From NCBI RefSeq assembly GCF_018141005.1, contig NZ_CP046582.1:806001-870000 (forward strand): 64,000 bases of DNA. Direction: 5' to 3'. The notes beneath the pieces are model-generated. The model was not told the origin of the DNA. It made no database searches and saw nothing but the letters and a program-made list of their open reading frames with translations. A program made the translations under genes and the position numbers. Shown here piece after piece: positions 1-9,219 of this stretch; within the stretch, counting starts at the first letter, position 1; the number at the start of each line of letters is the position of its first letter. Source of the stretch: Erwinia sp. E602 (GTDB lineage Bacteria > Pseudomonadota > Gammaproteobacteria > Enterobacterales > Enterobacteriaceae).

Positions 1-54
1 CATCTTTTCGTGCAGTGCCCACGGTGTAAAGAGCCCCTCAGCGGGGCCCGGTGC

Positions 55-327
55 TTATTCTGCTGGCGGGGTGTAACCATCGATATGCACGTCTTTGCCT
101 TCGAACAGGAATTTGATCATCTCCTGCTCCAGCAGCTTACGGTCATCCGGGTTCATCATGCTCAGTTTTTTCTCATTAATCAGCATGGTCTGCTTGGTCA
201 TCCACTGCGACCAGGCTTCTTTCGAGATTTCATTGTAGATACGTTTGCCCGTGTCGCCAGGGTACAACTGAAAATCCTGCCCTTCGGCATCACGTTGCAG
301 GAACGTGCAAAAAATTGTGCGGCTCAT
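55..327 (-). CDS. yggX: YggX family Fe(2+)-trafficking / oxidative damage protection protein
   Basis: Small cytoplasmic protein of 90 aa, the usual family length. It starts [10 protein letters not shown] and carries the conserved Cys7 and the [12 protein letters not shown] segment typical of YggX. The family is linked to iron trafficking and protection of Fe-S clusters from oxidative damage. Its ATG overlaps the mutY stop codon by one base, so mutY and yggX are translated as a coupled pair, as in E. coli. That fits a role near MutY, itself an Fe-S enzyme. The next gene on this strand in E. coli is mltC, which would lie just outside the window. Confidence 0.95.
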   Translation of the reverse strand: MSRTIFCTFLQRDAEGQDFQLYPGDTGKRIYNEISKEAWSQWMTKQTMLINEKKLSMMNPDDRKLLEQEMIKFLFEGKDVHIDGYTPPAE

Positions 328-1415
328 TACTCTTCCTCTTCTTCTGTGGCGCGTGCGCTCAGTGCTCTCTGCTGCGGGTGACGCAGCTGCTGCAACAGGC
401 GCTCTACCGGCGCGGCCAGCCCTACGGCGGGCGGCTGCGCTAAGTTATACCAGAGACCCGGGCCATCATCCATTGCGGCACGGGCAGAAGGCAGATCCAG
501 CCACATTGGCACGATATCCAGGTGAAAATGGCTGAAGGTATGGCGGAAGGCGATCATCTGCTGCAACGGGCGATCGTCGACGCCGCGGCGGCGCAGCATC
601 TGGCGTAATTCTTCTTCGCAGGCGAACTGCGGGAAACAGTACAGGCCGCCCCACAGGCCGACCGGGGGCCGTTGCTCCAGCCAGACGTCCTGGCCCTGCT
701 GCATCAGCAGCAGCCAGCCGGTGCGCTCCGGCAGGGTCTGCTTCGGCTTTTTGCCCGGATATCTGGCCCAGCTGTTATGGGCGTAAGCGATACAGCCGCT
801 GTTAACCGGGCACAGCTCGCATTTCGGTTTCGAACGGGTGCAGACCATCGCCCCAAGATCCATCATCGCCTGATTGAACTGGCTGACGCCGACGGCCGGC
901 GTCACCTCTTCAGCGATCTGCCACAGGCGTTTCTCCACCTCTTTCCTGCCCGGCCAGCCGTCAACGGCGTAGCAGCGTGCCAGCACGCGTTTGACGTTGC
1001 CGTCGAGGATCGGGAAGTGCTGGCCTAAGGAGAGCGACAGCACCGCGCCGGCGGTGGAGCGGCCAATACCCGGCAGGTCGGCGACCTGTTCAAAGGTCTC
1101 CGGGAAGCGGCCGCCGTGTTGCTCGACCACCTTTTGGGCCGCCTTGTGCAGGTTGCGCGCACGGGCATAGTAGCCCAGTCCGGTCCACAGGTGCAGCACC
1201 TCATCCAGCGGCGCGGCGGCTAGATCGGCCACCGTCGGGAAGCGCGCCATAAAGCGTTCAAAATAGGGGATCACCGTGGCGACCTGGGTCTGTTGCAGCA
1301 TCACCTCAGACAGCCAGACCTTATAGGGCGTTTTTTCCTGCTGCCACGGCAGGGTTTTGCGACCAAAACGCTGATACCAGTCCAGTACCTGCTGTGAAAA
1401 CTGCGACGCCTGCAT
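327..1415 (-). CDS. mutY: A/G-specific adenine DNA glycosylase MutY
   Basis: Removes adenine mispaired with 8-oxoguanine in base-excision repair. The 362-aa protein has catalytic Glu37 in the SEVMLQQTQ motif, a helix-hairpin-helix ([11 protein letters not shown]) followed by the [11 protein letters not shown] segment with catalytic Asp, and a [4Fe-4S] cluster motif of Cys-x6-Cys-x2-Cys-x5-Cys ([17 protein letters not shown]). The C-terminal NUDIX-like domain includes [10 protein letters not shown]. Two ATGs lie in tandem; the second (1415) matches the E. coli start MQASQF. An unusual run of Glu residues ends the protein. Forms a pair with yggX and is divergent from trmB. Confidence 0.97.
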   Translation of the reverse strand: MQASQFSQQVLDWYQRFGRKTLPWQQEKTPYKVWLSEVMLQQTQVATVIPYFERFMARFPTVADLAAAPLDEVLHLWTGLGYYARARNLHKAAQKVVEQHGGRFPETFEQVADLPGIGRSTAGAVLSLSLGQHFPILDGNVKRVLARCYAVDGWPGRKEVEKRLWQIAEEVTPAVGVSQFNQAMMDLGAMVCTRSKPKCELCPVNSGCIAYAHNSWARYPGKKPKQTLPERTGWLLLMQQGQDVWLEQRPPVGLWGGLYCFPQFACEEELRQMLRRRGVDDRPLQQMIAFRHTFSHFHLDIVPMWLDLPSARAAMDDGPGLWYNLAQPPAVGLAAPVERLLQQLRHPQQRALSARATEEEEE

Positions 1416-1664
1416 CATTGAACTGCGAACCTTCTCTAAAAATCAGGCAGGAATTCCAGCACAGACAATCGGGGCTGTAAACCGGATAATCGCTGCATTG
1501 ACCCGGTGCGCAGTAAAAACCCCTTATTTACCGGGGAATGCAATCCGGGCCGGGAAGCAGCCAAATGCTGTCTATACTGATTGCCAGGATCGGCCGGCCT
1601 TTAAGTTTTGCCACCCTGAGGGCATAATGCCCGCTTTATACAGAGCACAGCCGCAGGCATAAAC

Positions 1665-2384
1665 ATGAAAAACGATGTTATCTCACCGGAATTTGATGAA
1701 AATGGCCGCGCTATGCGCCGCATCCGCAGCTTTGTGCGCCGCCAGGGCCGCCTGACCAAAGGGCAGCAGCAGGCGCTGGATACGCTGTGGCCGGTGATGG
1801 GCGTGGAGTATCAGCCGCAGCCGGTAGATTTCACCGAACTGTTTGGCCGCGAAGGGCCGGTGGTGCTGGAGATCGGTTTCGGCATGGGGGCCTCGCTGGT
1901 GGCGATGGCCGCTAACAATCCGCAGCAAAACTTCCTCGGTATTGAAGTGCATTCACCGGGCGTCGGTGCCTGCCTGGCCAGCGCGGAAGAAGCCGGCGTC
2001 AGCAACCTGCGGGTGATGTGCCACGATGCGGTGGAAGTGCTGAACACTATGATCCCGGATAACTCGCTGCGCATGGTGCAGCTGTTCTTCCCGGACCCGT
2101 GGCACAAGGCGCGGCATAATAAACGCCGCATCGTGCAGCTCCCCTTTGCCGAGCTGGTCAAAAGCAAGCTCAAGCCGGGCGGCGTATTCCATATGGCCAC
2201 CGACTGGGAAGCCTACGCTGAGCACATGCTGGAAGTGATGAACAGCATTGAGGGTTACAAAAATCTGTCGGAAACGGCAAACTGGGTGCCGCGCCCGGAA
2301 TCGCGGCCGTTAACAAAATTTGAGCAGCGTGGTCAGCGTCTTGGCCACGGTGTTTGGGATCTGATGTTTGAGAGGGTTAAATAA
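1665..2384 (+). CDS. trmB: tRNA (guanine-N7)-methyltransferase TrmB
   Basis: Makes m7G46 in tRNA variable loops using S-adenosylmethionine. The 239 aa equal the E. coli length. The Rossmann SAM-binding motif [12 protein letters not shown] lies near residue 70. The [15 protein letters not shown] motif that is diagnostic of the family lies near residue 145, and a C-terminal [17 protein letters not shown] follows. The gene is divergent from mutY and its TAA overlaps the ATG of yggL by one base, so the two are translationally coupled. Confidence 0.97.
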   Translation: MKNDVISPEFDENGRAMRRIRSFVRRQGRLTKGQQQALDTLWPVMGVEYQPQPVDFTELFGREGPVVLEIGFGMGASLVAMAANNPQQNFLGIEVHSPGVGACLASAEEAGVSNLRVMCHDAVEVLNTMIPDNSLRMVQLFFPDPWHKARHNKRRIVQLPFAELVKSKLKPGGVFHMATDWEAYAEHMLEVMNSIEGYKNLSETANWVPRPESRPLTKFEQRGQRLGHGVWDLMFERVK

Positions 2385-2710
2385 TGGCTATACAGCGCAG
2401 TCGTCGTCTTCGTAAAAAAATGCATATTGATGAGTTCCAGGAAGTGGGCTTCTCGGTTGGTTTTGCCTTTGCCGAAGGTACCAGTGATGAAACCATCGAT
2501 ACCACCCTCGATGCGTTTATCGCCGAAGTGATCGAGCCAAACGGCCTGGCGTTCGACGCCAGCGGCTACCTGCAGTGGGAAGGCCTGGTCTGCATGCAGC
2601 ACACCGGTAAGTGCACCGACGAACACCGTGAACTGGTCGCTAAGTGGCTGGAAGCGCACAAGCTGAACGACGTGAAAGTGACCGAACTTTTTGACGTCTG
2701 GTATGACTAA
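2384..2710 (+). CDS. yggL: YggL family 50S ribosome-associated protein (DUF469)
   Basis: A 108-aa cytoplasmic protein of the YggL/DUF469 family. The basic N-terminus (RSRRLRKKMHIDEF) and the acidic body with EVGFSVGF and WLEAHKLNDVKVTELFDVWYD match the E. coli protein over its full length. Family members have been reported to associate with the 50S ribosomal subunit; the precise job is not settled. The ATG shares a base with the trmB stop codon, placing it in an RNA/translation operon. A strong terminator-like hairpin follows it at 2777–2804. Confidence 0.93.
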   Translation: MAIQRSRRLRKKMHIDEFQEVGFSVGFAFAEGTSDETIDTTLDAFIAEVIEPNGLAFDASGYLQWEGLVCMQHTGKCTDEHRELVAKWLEAHKLNDVKVTELFDVWYD

Positions 2711-2776
2711 GTAAACAATCATCCGACCATGTCACCGTCAGTTCTCCTGCGCTCGCCGCAGGGTGGCTGATGGCCA

Positions 2777-2804
2777 GGGCCACGCATGCGTGGCCCTTTT
2801 TTTT
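2777..2804 (+). terminator. Rho-independent terminator inside the yggL–yggN gap
   Basis: A perfect 20-base palindrome (GGGCCACGCA then its complement) is followed directly by eight T residues. It ends trmB–yggL. The yggN ribosome-binding site (AAGGAG) begins on the very next base, so transcripts reaching yggN must read through this structure or start inside it. Confidence 0.92.
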
Positions 2805-2818
2805 AAGGAGAAGTCACT

Positions 2819-3529
2819 ATGCGCAAGGCGCTTATCACCACGGTACTGCTGCTGGCCGCCGGCCCGGCTCTGGCTGACTATCAGTGCAGCGTTAATCCCC
2901 AGGACGATATCGTCATCTCTCCCCAGCAGGTTCAGGTGGTGGGGGCCAGCGGTAACCTGGTCATTTCACCGGGTGGCGACGTGCAGCGCAACGGTCAGCC
3001 GCTCAGCGTTGACGCCAGCTCGCGGCAGAAAGCGATTGATTACCAGAACGCGCTGCGCCGTGACCTGCCGTGGATTGATAACGGCGCGAAGCAGCGGCTG
3101 GAGAAGGGGCGGGTGGCGCTGGACCGGGTGATCGTGCAGAAGCTCGGCCAGAACAGCAACGTGCGCCAGCGCCTGACCACGCTGGACGGCCAGCTGAAGC
3201 AGCAGATGAACCGCATTATCGAGCACCGCAGCGACGGCCTCACCTTCCACCATAAGGCGGTGGCGCAGGTGCGCCAGGACGGTGAACGGCTGGTGCAGAA
3301 CGCCATGGGTGGCGTGGTGCAGGACAGTCTCAACGAGATGGGCACCCGCCAGACCGGCGGCGACAATCCGCTGCAGGCGATTATGGGCAACCTTGGCGGC
3401 TTACAGCAGGCAATTCAGGCCGAGTGGAGCAACCAGGAGCAGGACTTCCAGAACTTCGGCCATGAAGTCTGTAACCGGGTCACGGTGCTGGAAGGTCAGC
3501 GCCAGGCGCTGGTGGCGGGGCTGAAGTAA
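2819..3529 (+). CDS. yggN: YggN family periplasmic protein (DUF2884)
   Basis: A 236-aa exported protein of the YggN family, function unknown. An N-terminal signal peptide (residues 1–19, ending GPALA) precedes the mature start DYQCSVNPQDD. Mature Cys residues lie near both ends, and the long middle is predicted helical and Gln-rich. The AAGGAG ribosome-binding site at 2805–2810 sits directly after a strong terminator. It is convergent with hemW; both stop codons lie in the arms of a hairpin at 3526–3545. Confidence 0.92.
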   Translation: MRKALITTVLLLAAGPALADYQCSVNPQDDIVISPQQVQVVGASGNLVISPGGDVQRNGQPLSVDASSRQKAIDYQNALRRDLPWIDNGAKQRLEKGRVALDRVIVQKLGQNSNVRQRLTTLDGQLKQQMNRIIEHRSDGLTFHHKAVAQVRQDGERLVQNAMGGVVQDSLNEMGTRQTGGDNPLQAIMGNLGGLQQAIQAEWSNQEQDFQNFGHEVCNRVTVLEGQRQALVAGLK

Positions 3530-3545
3530 GGCGGCGACGCCTTAC
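3526..3545. terminator. Symmetric hairpin containing both convergent stop codons
   Basis: Perfect 8-bp inverted repeat (GTAAGGCG, GCGA loop, CGCCTTAC). The yggN TAA is in the left arm and the hemW TAA, on the other strand, is in the right arm. There is no T-run on either side, so it may act as a weak bidirectional end or an RNA-stabilising hairpin. Confidence 0.55.
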
Positions 3546-4684
3546 TCCTCTTCCGTCAGGAACAGCTCCAGCAGCGAGTTAAGGAACAGTTTGCCCTTTT
3601 CGGTAATCTGCCAGTGCTCTGCGGTTTCCGTCAGGTAGCCTTTTGCCAGCGCTTCATCAAGCTGCGGGCGCACGCTGCGCTCGTCCAGCCCGGTGTAGCG
3701 CGGGTACTCGGCACGTGGCGCGGCTTCCAGCAGTCGGAAGCGGTTCATAAAGAACTCGAACGGCTTCTCACTGTCGGCCACCTCATGACGCTTATCCAGG
3801 TATTTACCGGTCATAAAACCGCGCGGATGGCGGGTTTTAGTGGTGCGGATAATGGTGCCATCCGGCTGGGTCAGCTTACCGTGCGCGCCGCAGCCGATGC
3901 CGAGATAGTCGCCAAAACGCCAGTAGTTGAGGTTATGCTCGCAGCGGTAGCCAGGTTTGGCGTAGGCGGAGGTCTCATACTGCTGGTAGCCGGCGGCGCT
4001 GAGCAGCTGGTGACCCTGTTCAAAGATATCCCACAGGTCGTCGTCGTCCGGCAGGCGCGGCGGCCGTGAGGCAAACAGCGTGTTCGGCTCTATGGTCAGC
4101 TGATACCACGACAGGTGCGGTGGATTAAGGGCAATCGCCTGGCGCAGGTCGTCCAGCGCCTCTTCCAGCGACTGGTCCGGCAGGCCGTGCATCAGATCGA
4201 GGTTAAAGCTGCGCAGGCCGAGCGCTTCGGCCAGCTTCGCCGCGCGCTTCGCCTCTTCCGGCCCGTGAATGCGCCCAAGGCGCTCCAGCTTCTGCGGGCT
4301 GAAGCTCTGCACGCCAATCGAGATACGGTTCACCCCGGCGCGCTGGTAGGCGCTGAAGCGGTCAGCCTCCACCGTGCCCGGATTGGCTTCCATGGTGATT
4401 TCAGCGGTTGGTGACAGCGGAAGGCGCGCCCGCACGCCGTCCAGCAGCATCTGCATCGCGGCGCTGCTGAGCAGGCTGGGGGTACCGCCGCCGATGAAAA
4501 TGGTGCTCACCTCACGGCCTGCCGTCAGCGGCAGGTCGGCATCCAGATCGTTGAGCAGGTGCTGCACGTACTCTTCGTGCGGCACTTCGCCTTTTAACGC
4601 GTGCGAATTGAAGTCGCAGTAGGGGCACTTCTGTACGCACCACGGCACGTGAATGTACAGGCTGAGCGGAGGCAGATTAACCAT
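3542..4684 (-). CDS. hemW: HemW, heme chaperone, radical-SAM family (formerly YggW)
   Basis: Radical-SAM protein related to HemN that binds and transfers heme and is not a true coproporphyrinogen oxidase. The Cys-x3-Cys-x2-Cys cluster motif is in [13 protein letters not shown] near residues 14–25, followed by GGGTPSLL and the EANPGT strand. The C-terminal HemN domain is present. The 380 aa match E. coli (378). I chose the ATG at 4684 (MVNLPPLS), which overlaps the end of rdgB by 8 bases; an upstream ATG at 4696 would add four residues. This is the rdgB–hemW pair seen in enterics. Confidence 0.95.
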   Translation of the reverse strand: MVNLPPLSLYIHVPWCVQKCPYCDFNSHALKGEVPHEEYVQHLLNDLDADLPLTAGREVSTIFIGGGTPSLLSSAAMQMLLDGVRARLPLSPTAEITMEANPGTVEADRFSAYQRAGVNRISIGVQSFSPQKLERLGRIHGPEEAKRAAKLAEALGLRSFNLDLMHGLPDQSLEEALDDLRQAIALNPPHLSWYQLTIEPNTLFASRPPRLPDDDDLWDIFEQGHQLLSAAGYQQYETSAYAKPGYRCEHNLNYWRFGDYLGIGCGAHGKLTQPDGTIIRTTKTRHPRGFMTGKYLDKRHEVADSEKPFEFFMNRFRLLEAAPRAEYPRYTGLDERSVRPQLDEALAKGYLTETAEHWQITEKGKLFLNSLLELFLTEEE

Positions 4685-5270
4685 TCTGCATGGCATCCAA
4701 CAGCAGTTTCAGCGCCTTACCACGGTGCGAAACCGCCTGCTTCTCGCTCTTGCTTAGCTCGGCGGCGGTTTTGCCCAGCGCCGGCACAAAGAAGATTGGG
4801 TCATAGCCAAAGCCGCCCGCGCCCGCGCTGCTGCGGGCAATTTCGCCCGCCCAGCTGCCGTGGAACACCAGCGGCGTCGGATCGGCGGCGTGGCGCACGT
4901 AGACCAGCACGCAGTGAAACTGCGCCTGGCGCTCGCCGTCCGGCACGTTTTCCAGCGCCTGCAGCAGCTTGTCGAGATTCTGCTGGTCGGAGGCGTCTTC
5001 ACCGGCGTAGCGCGCGGAGTAGATGCCCGGCGCGCCGCCCAGCGCATCCACCGCCAGCCCGGAGTCGTCGGCAATCGCCGGCAGACTGGTAATCTGCGCC
5101 GCATGGCGCGCTTTCAGGATGGCGTTTTCGATAAAGGTCAGGCCGGTCTCTTCGGCGGACTCCACGCCCAGATCGGTCTGCGCGACAACATCAAGACCAA
5201 ACTTGGCCAGCAGGTCGGCCAGTTCGCGAACCTTTCCGGGGTTACCGGTGGCAAGTACAACTTTTTGCAT
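4677..5270 (-). CDS. rdgB: dITP/XTP pyrophosphatase RdgB (HAM1 family)
   Basis: House-cleaning nucleotidase that hydrolyses non-canonical purine triphosphates (dITP, XTP, dHAPTP) to monophosphates. The 197 aa match the E. coli length. Family landmarks are [12 protein letters not shown] at the N-terminus (nucleotide-binding TxNxxK), [16 protein letters not shown] with the metal ligands, GFGYDPIFF, and SHRGKAL at the C-terminus. In E. coli the upstream neighbour is yggU, which is absent here. Confidence 0.96.
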   Translation of the reverse strand: MQKVVLATGNPGKVRELADLLAKFGLDVVAQTDLGVESAEETGLTFIENAILKARHAAQITSLPAIADDSGLAVDALGGAPGIYSARYAGEDASDQQNLDKLLQALENVPDGERQAQFHCVLVYVRHAADPTPLVFHGSWAGEIARSSAGAGGFGYDPIFFVPALGKTAAELSKSEKQAVSHRGKALKLLLDAMQNG

Positions 5271-5758
5271 AGTTAATCCAGGCTGGTAAACAGATAGCGG
5301 CTCAGCGCGCCTTCGCAAAACGACAGGGGGCAAACCAAAAAATATGAGTGATAAAGGCGATTTTACCGGAAAACGCGGGGATTTTGCAGAGCTTTAACCA
5401 GGGGGACGTGAAAGATGCAGCAATGGTAAAAGAACATGACTGGCAATGAATGCCTGATCCCCCACTGCTTTGCAGAAAATCGTTATCTGGCATCGGCTTG
5501 CTGCCGAACAACCTGCAACATCACCCATCTCGCCATATAAAATATGCCTTCAGCACAGATTTACCTACCCCCCAAATCCGCCTGAATCAACCGTTTAATC
5601 GTTCAGCATGTCACATTGCGCATTTCGCACAGATTTAACCAAGTATTTTTCGTCGTGGGAAGGCGGCAACTGAGTAAACCCCGGGAGCTTACACAAGTAA
5701 GTGACCGGGGTTTGCGAGGGCAGCCAACGCACCCACGGCGGAAAAGACGCCGGTTAAA
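5271..5758. other. rdgB–yggT gap; expected yggU absent
   Basis: In E. coli this position carries yggU (DUF167, about 96 aa) between yggT and rdgB. No DUF167-like frame is visible on either strand. The gap holds an ERIC element beside the yggT stop codon and about 370 bp of moderately AT-rich sequence with only short, family-less ORFs. The rdgB promoter presumably lies here. Confidence 0.7.
5645..5752. repeat. ERIC (enterobacterial repetitive intergenic consensus) element
   Basis: The central ERIC inverted repeat is clear: ACCCCGGGAGCTTAC facing AAGTAAGTGACCGGGG. These are the sequences targeted by the classical ERIC1R and ERIC2 primers. The flanks GGCGGCAACTG and GCGAGGGCAGCCAACGC also match the ERIC consensus. 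The length is about 108 bp; outer ends are approximate. It begins just past the yggT stop codon. Transcribed on either strand it would fold into a long hairpin. Confidence 0.9.
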
Positions 5759-6298
5759 TCAGAACTGGGCCCAGCCGGGGATATACTCGAGTCCGATGAA
5801 ATTCAGCATATACAGGATCAAAATCACCGCCATCGCCGAGAAATCAATGCCGCCCATTGCCGGAATAATGCGGCGAATCGGGGCCATCAGCGGCTCGGTC
5901 AGCTGCACCATCACCATGTCGACCGGGTTGCGACCCTGGCTGACCCAGCTCATCAGTGAACGAATGATGATCACCCAGAACACCAGCATACCGGCTGATT
6001 TGGCGACAATCACCAGCCCCAGATAGAGGAAGATCGGATCGGGATAGTACAGGCGCAGGGTGATCGGCCCCAGCAGCACCGCCAGCACCCAGGCGAGCAG
6101 CAGCGAGGCGGTATCCAGCGGCCCGATGGACGGGATAACGCGCCGCAGCGGTTTCACCACCGGCTGGGTAATTTTAACCACGAACTGTGAAAACGGATTG
6201 TAGAAGTCACAGCGCGCCCACTGCATCCAGATGCGCAGCAGCAGCACTTTGATGTAGATAGCAATTACCGTTGTGACCAGAAAGTTCAACGCTAGCAT
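5759..6298 (-). CDS. yggT: YggT family inner-membrane protein
   Basis: A 179-aa integral membrane protein with two tandem YGGT repeats. Hydrophobic segments lie near residues 5–25, 65–85, 95–120 and 150–170. Each repeat ends with the conserved pattern of a Pro-Ile/Leu-Arg-Arg-x-Ile-Pro segment (KPLRRVIPSIG, APIRRIIPAMG). The family occurs beside yggS throughout bacteria and has been linked to osmotic or ion stress; its mechanism is unknown. It lies 21 bp after yggS, so they are probably one operon. Confidence 0.93.
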   Translation of the reverse strand: MLALNFLVTTVIAIYIKVLLLRIWMQWARCDFYNPFSQFVVKITQPVVKPLRRVIPSIGPLDTASLLLAWVLAVLLGPITLRLYYPDPIFLYLGLVIVAKSAGMLVFWVIIIRSLMSWVSQGRNPVDMVMVQLTEPLMAPIRRIIPAMGGIDFSAMAVILILYMLNFIGLEYIPGWAQF

Positions 6299-6319
6299 GG
6301 GGTTCCTTAGTAGTTGGGG

Positions 6320-7018
6320 TTAACTGCGCGCCGTGTAGTCACGTGCGCCAAAGATGGCGGTGCCAATGCGTACCATCGTACTGCCCGCGGCAATCGCCGC
6401 GTCCATATCGTCACTCATCCCCAGTGACAGGGTGTCCACGTCCGGATAATCCTGTTGCAGTTGATGGAACGCATCGGCCATCTGCCGGCACACCGCCAGC
6501 TGACGGTCATAGTCGGCTTCCGGTGCCGGAATGGCCATCAGCCCGCGCAGCGCCAGCCGCGGCAGCCGGGCAATCTCCTGGGCCAGCGCCGGCAGGTCTG
6601 CCAGCGCGATGCCGGATTTGCTCTGTTCATCGCTGATATTGACCTGAATCAGCACGTTAAGCGGCGGCAGTTCAGCCGGGCGCTGTTCGTTCAGCCGTGC
6701 GGCAATGCGCAGACGATCGACGGTGTGGCACCAGGCAAAGTTCTCCGCCACCAGGCGGCTTTTGTTCGACTGCAGCGGGCCGATAAAGTGCCAGATCAGC
6801 GCCGGGTTAGCCAGCTGCTGGATCTTATCCACGCCCTCCTGCACGTAGTTTTCACCGAAGCACAGCTGCCCGGCGGCGACGGTTTCCTGAACCGCGCTCG
6901 CAGGTTTTGTTTTGCTGACTGCAAGCAGCGTAATTTCCTGCGGATCGCGCCCGCATCGTTGTGCCGCCGCTGAGATCCGCTGGCGGACTTGCTGTAGGTT
7001 GTGCTCTGTCGAACTCAT
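6320..7018 (-). CDS. yggS: PLP homeostasis protein YggS/PLPBP
   Basis: Pyridoxal-5'-phosphate-binding protein with an alanine racemase-like N-terminal fold; it keeps PLP and amino-acid pools balanced and has no known catalytic activity. The PLP lysine is in LLAVSKTKPA near residue 36. FGENYVQEG, WHFIGPLQSNK and the phosphate-binding LSLGMSDDMDAAIAAGSTMVRIGTAIFG follow. The 232 aa are close to E. coli (234). It is divergent from pilT with only 15 bp between start codons, so promoters must lie within the neighbouring coding ends. Confidence 0.96.
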   Translation of the reverse strand: MSSTEHNLQQVRQRISAAAQRCGRDPQEITLLAVSKTKPASAVQETVAAGQLCFGENYVQEGVDKIQQLANPALIWHFIGPLQSNKSRLVAENFAWCHTVDRLRIAARLNEQRPAELPPLNVLIQVNISDEQSKSGIALADLPALAQEIARLPRLALRGLMAIPAPEADYDRQLAVCRQMADAFHQLQQDYPDVDTLSLGMSDDMDAAIAAGSTMVRIGTAIFGARDYTARS

Positions 7019-7033
7019 AGTCAGGGAATTAAT

Positions 7034-8026
7034 ATGGATATTGAAGAGTTAGTGGCCCTCAGTGTAAAGCAAAATGCCGGGGATCTGCACCTTTGCAGTG
7101 GTTATTCGCCGTTCTGGCGTCGTCATGGCCGGCTGGAGCCGATTGGCGAGCGGCCGCCGCTGACGGGCGACGGGCTGGAGGCCTTCGCCATGCGCTGGCT
7201 GAGCACGGCGCAGCATCAGGCGCTGCACCTGCATGGTCAGGTGGATTTCGCCCTGACGCTGCCGGAGGGCACCCGGCTGCGCGCCAACCTGTTTCGCCAG
7301 CGTCTGGGGCTGTCGCTGGCGCTGAGGCTGATCGCCAGCGACTGCCCGCCGCTGGTTTCGCTGCGCCTGCCGGCGATAGCCGACGCGCTGCTGCTGCAGG
7401 AAGAGGGGCTGGTGCTGATCGTCGGCGCGACCGGCAGCGGCAAGTCAACCACGCTGGCCGGGCTGGTGGGGGCGATGAACCAGCAGCAGCAGCGGCATAT
7501 TCTGACCCTGGAAGACCCGGTGGAATTTATTCACCACAGCGCAAGTTCGCTGATCCAGCAGCGCGAGCTGGGTCTGCACTTCAGCCGCTTCAGCGACGGG
7601 CTGCGTGCGGCGCTGCGGGAAGATCCGGACGTGATCCTGCTGGGCGAGCTGCGCGATGCCGAGACCATTCAGCTGGCGCTGAGCGCCGCAGAAACCGGCC
7701 ACCTGGTGCTGGCCACGCTGCATACCCGCGGCGCAGCGCAGGCGGTGGAACGGCTGGTGGACGTGTTTCCGGGTAACGAGAAAAATCTGGTGCGCAGCCA
7801 GCTGGCCGGCAGCCTGCAGGCGGTGCTGGCGCAGAAGCTGGTGGCGGCACCTGAGGGCCGGGTGGCGCTGTTTGAGGTGCTGATCAACACCCCGGCGGTG
7901 GCCAATCTGATCCGTGAAGGCAAAACCCATCAGCTGCCGGCGCTGATTCAAACCGGCAGCCAGCAGGGCATGCAGACCTTTGAGCAGAGCCTGGCGGAGC
8001 GGCGCAAAGCGGGGGTTATTGTATGA
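7034..8026 (+). CDS. pilT: PilT-like type IV pilus retraction ATPase (YggR)
   Basis: Secretion ATPase of the PilT family, 330 aa. Walker A GATGSGKST is at residues 131–139. The Asp box follows in LEDPVEF, with Walker B ILLGELRD and the His box GHLVLATLHT. The C-terminus retains the QRELGLH and FEQSLAE segments of PilT. Start ATG 7034 follows AGGGAA; an upstream in-frame start at 7001 falls inside yggS. No other pilus gene is present nearby, as in E. coli, so whether it serves a working pilus cannot be judged from here. Confidence 0.92.
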   Translation: MDIEELVALSVKQNAGDLHLCSGYSPFWRRHGRLEPIGERPPLTGDGLEAFAMRWLSTAQHQALHLHGQVDFALTLPEGTRLRANLFRQRLGLSLALRLIASDCPPLVSLRLPAIADALLLQEEGLVLIVGATGSGKSTTLAGLVGAMNQQQQRHILTLEDPVEFIHHSASSLIQQRELGLHFSRFSDGLRAALREDPDVILLGELRDAETIQLALSAAETGHLVLATLHTRGAAQAVERLVDVFPGNEKNLVRSQLAGSLQAVLAQKLVAAPEGRVALFEVLINTPAVANLIREGKTHQLPALIQTGSQQGMQTFEQSLAERRKAGVIV

Positions 8027-8142
8027 CCAGCATCAGAAAAGTGATGGATCAACAGCGTGGATCCCTGGCCGAAAACTATTGCTGGCGTGGTGGCGGCGCT
8101 GGATGCCATCATCACCAACGTCTGAGCAAGCCGCCGGCGTGT

Positions 8143-8565
8143 TCAGGCGTAGTGATTCTCGAACCAGCTTTCCAGAATGATCACCGCAGAGAGCGAGTCT
8201 ACGCTGCCCTTACTTAGCGCCTTAAAGCCACCGCGTTCGAACAGTTCAGCACGGGCCTCAACGGTGCTGAGCCGCTCATCATGCAGGTCGACCTGTGCGC
8301 CGAAGCGGCCGTGGATGCGGTTAGCGAACTTGCGTGCACGCGCGGTCAGCGGCTGTTCGCTGCCGTCCATATTCAGCGGCAGGCCAACTATCACCCGATC
8401 GGGCTGCCACTCTTTTAACAGCGCCTCAATTTTGCCCCAGTCGGGCGTGCCGTCCTGCGCCTTCAGCGCGGCCAGCGGACGGGCGGTACCGGTCACCTGC
8501 TGACCAATGGCTACGCCGATGCTTTTCGTGCCAAAATCAAAGGCTAACAACGTCATATGGCTCAT
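8143..8565 (-). CDS. ruvX: Putative pre-16S rRNA nuclease / Holliday junction resolvase-like YqgF
   Basis: RNase H-fold nuclease of 140 aa, essential in E. coli, involved in maturing the 16S rRNA 5' end. Acidic active-site residues are visible in [13 protein letters not shown], the VGLPLNMDG strand and DERLSTVEA; the C-terminal Asp lies in [12 protein letters not shown]. Its ATG overlaps the yqgE stop by one base, so yqgE–ruvX are coupled. The 3' end is convergent with pilT, with 116 bp between them. Confidence 0.95.
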   Translation of the reverse strand: MSHMTLLAFDFGTKSIGVAIGQQVTGTARPLAALKAQDGTPDWGKIEALLKEWQPDRVIVGLPLNMDGSEQPLTARARKFANRIHGRFGAQVDLHDERLSTVEARAELFERGGFKALSKGSVDSLSAVIILESWFENHYA

Positions 8566-9128
8566 CAGGCGTGACCCGCTTCACTGGTAATATTGTGGAT
8601 ATCAATGCCGATGCTTTTTGCCGCTTCGCGCCAGCGCTCGGCGATCGGCGTGCGAAACAGGATGTTGCTGTTGGCGGGGGCGGTCAGCCACGCGTTTTCC
8701 AGCAGCTCCTCTTCCAGCTGGTCTTTTTCCCAGGCGCAGTAGCCAAGCGCCACCAGCACCTGCTGCGGCTGCTGCGCGGTGCCCATCGTTTCCAGCACGT
8801 CGCGTGAGGTGGTGATCACCGTATTGTCAGACACGCGAATGCTTGAACCAAAGCTGCCCTGCGACGAATGCAGAATAAAACCGCGATCTTCCGCCAGCGG
8901 GCCGCCGGAAAAGACCGGCTTATCCAGCTTAATGGCCGGATCGCGCGAGTCCGTGTCGATCTTGAGTTTCTTCAGCATACCTTCGACGGTCAGGTTCTCC
9001 ATCGGCTTATTGACGATCAGCCCCATTGCCCCGTCATCGTTATGTTCACAGATATAAACCACCGAGCGCCGGAACATGGGGTCCTGCAGCGCGGGCATAG
9101 CAATAAGAAAGTGATGCTGTAAATTCAT
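8565..9128 (-). CDS. yqgE: YqgE family protein (UPF0301/AlgH)
   Basis: A 187-aa protein matching E. coli YqgE in length. The start is [12 protein letters not shown] at 9128; the longer upstream frame lacks family similarity. Landmarks are [33 protein letters not shown] and [27 protein letters not shown]. The Pseudomonas relative AlgH was implicated in transcriptional control, but the molecular function is unresolved. It is cotranscribed with ruvX. Confidence 0.94.
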   Translation of the reverse strand: MNLQHHFLIAMPALQDPMFRRSVVYICEHNDDGAMGLIVNKPMENLTVEGMLKKLKIDTDSRDPAIKLDKPVFSGGPLAEDRGFILHSSQGSFGSSIRVSDNTVITTSRDVLETMGTAQQPQQVLVALGYCAWEKDQLEEELLENAWLTAPANSNILFRTPIAERWREAAKSIGIDIHNITSEAGHA

Positions 9129-9219
9129 ACTTAGTCGTCTTGCAGTTCCAGCGCCCGGCTGAAACCAGACGGGCGGTGAAGGGGTGGGCACAGGGGCAAC
9201 TCCGGCCCCACGGCGGCTA

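Noticed and set aside
1..54. Possible mltC start codon at the extreme left edge (minus strand)
   Set aside because: Only the CAT at 1–3 would be present; too little sequence to support a gene.
4601..5092. 163-aa plus-strand ORF across hemW/rdgB
   Set aside because: Antisense shadow of rdgB and hemW, Arg/Pro-rich as expected from GC-rich antisense frames.
8023..8217. 64-aa ORF with an ATGA overlap with pilT
   Set aside because: Ends antisense inside ruvX, has no recognisable motif, and the conserved neighbourhood has no gene here.
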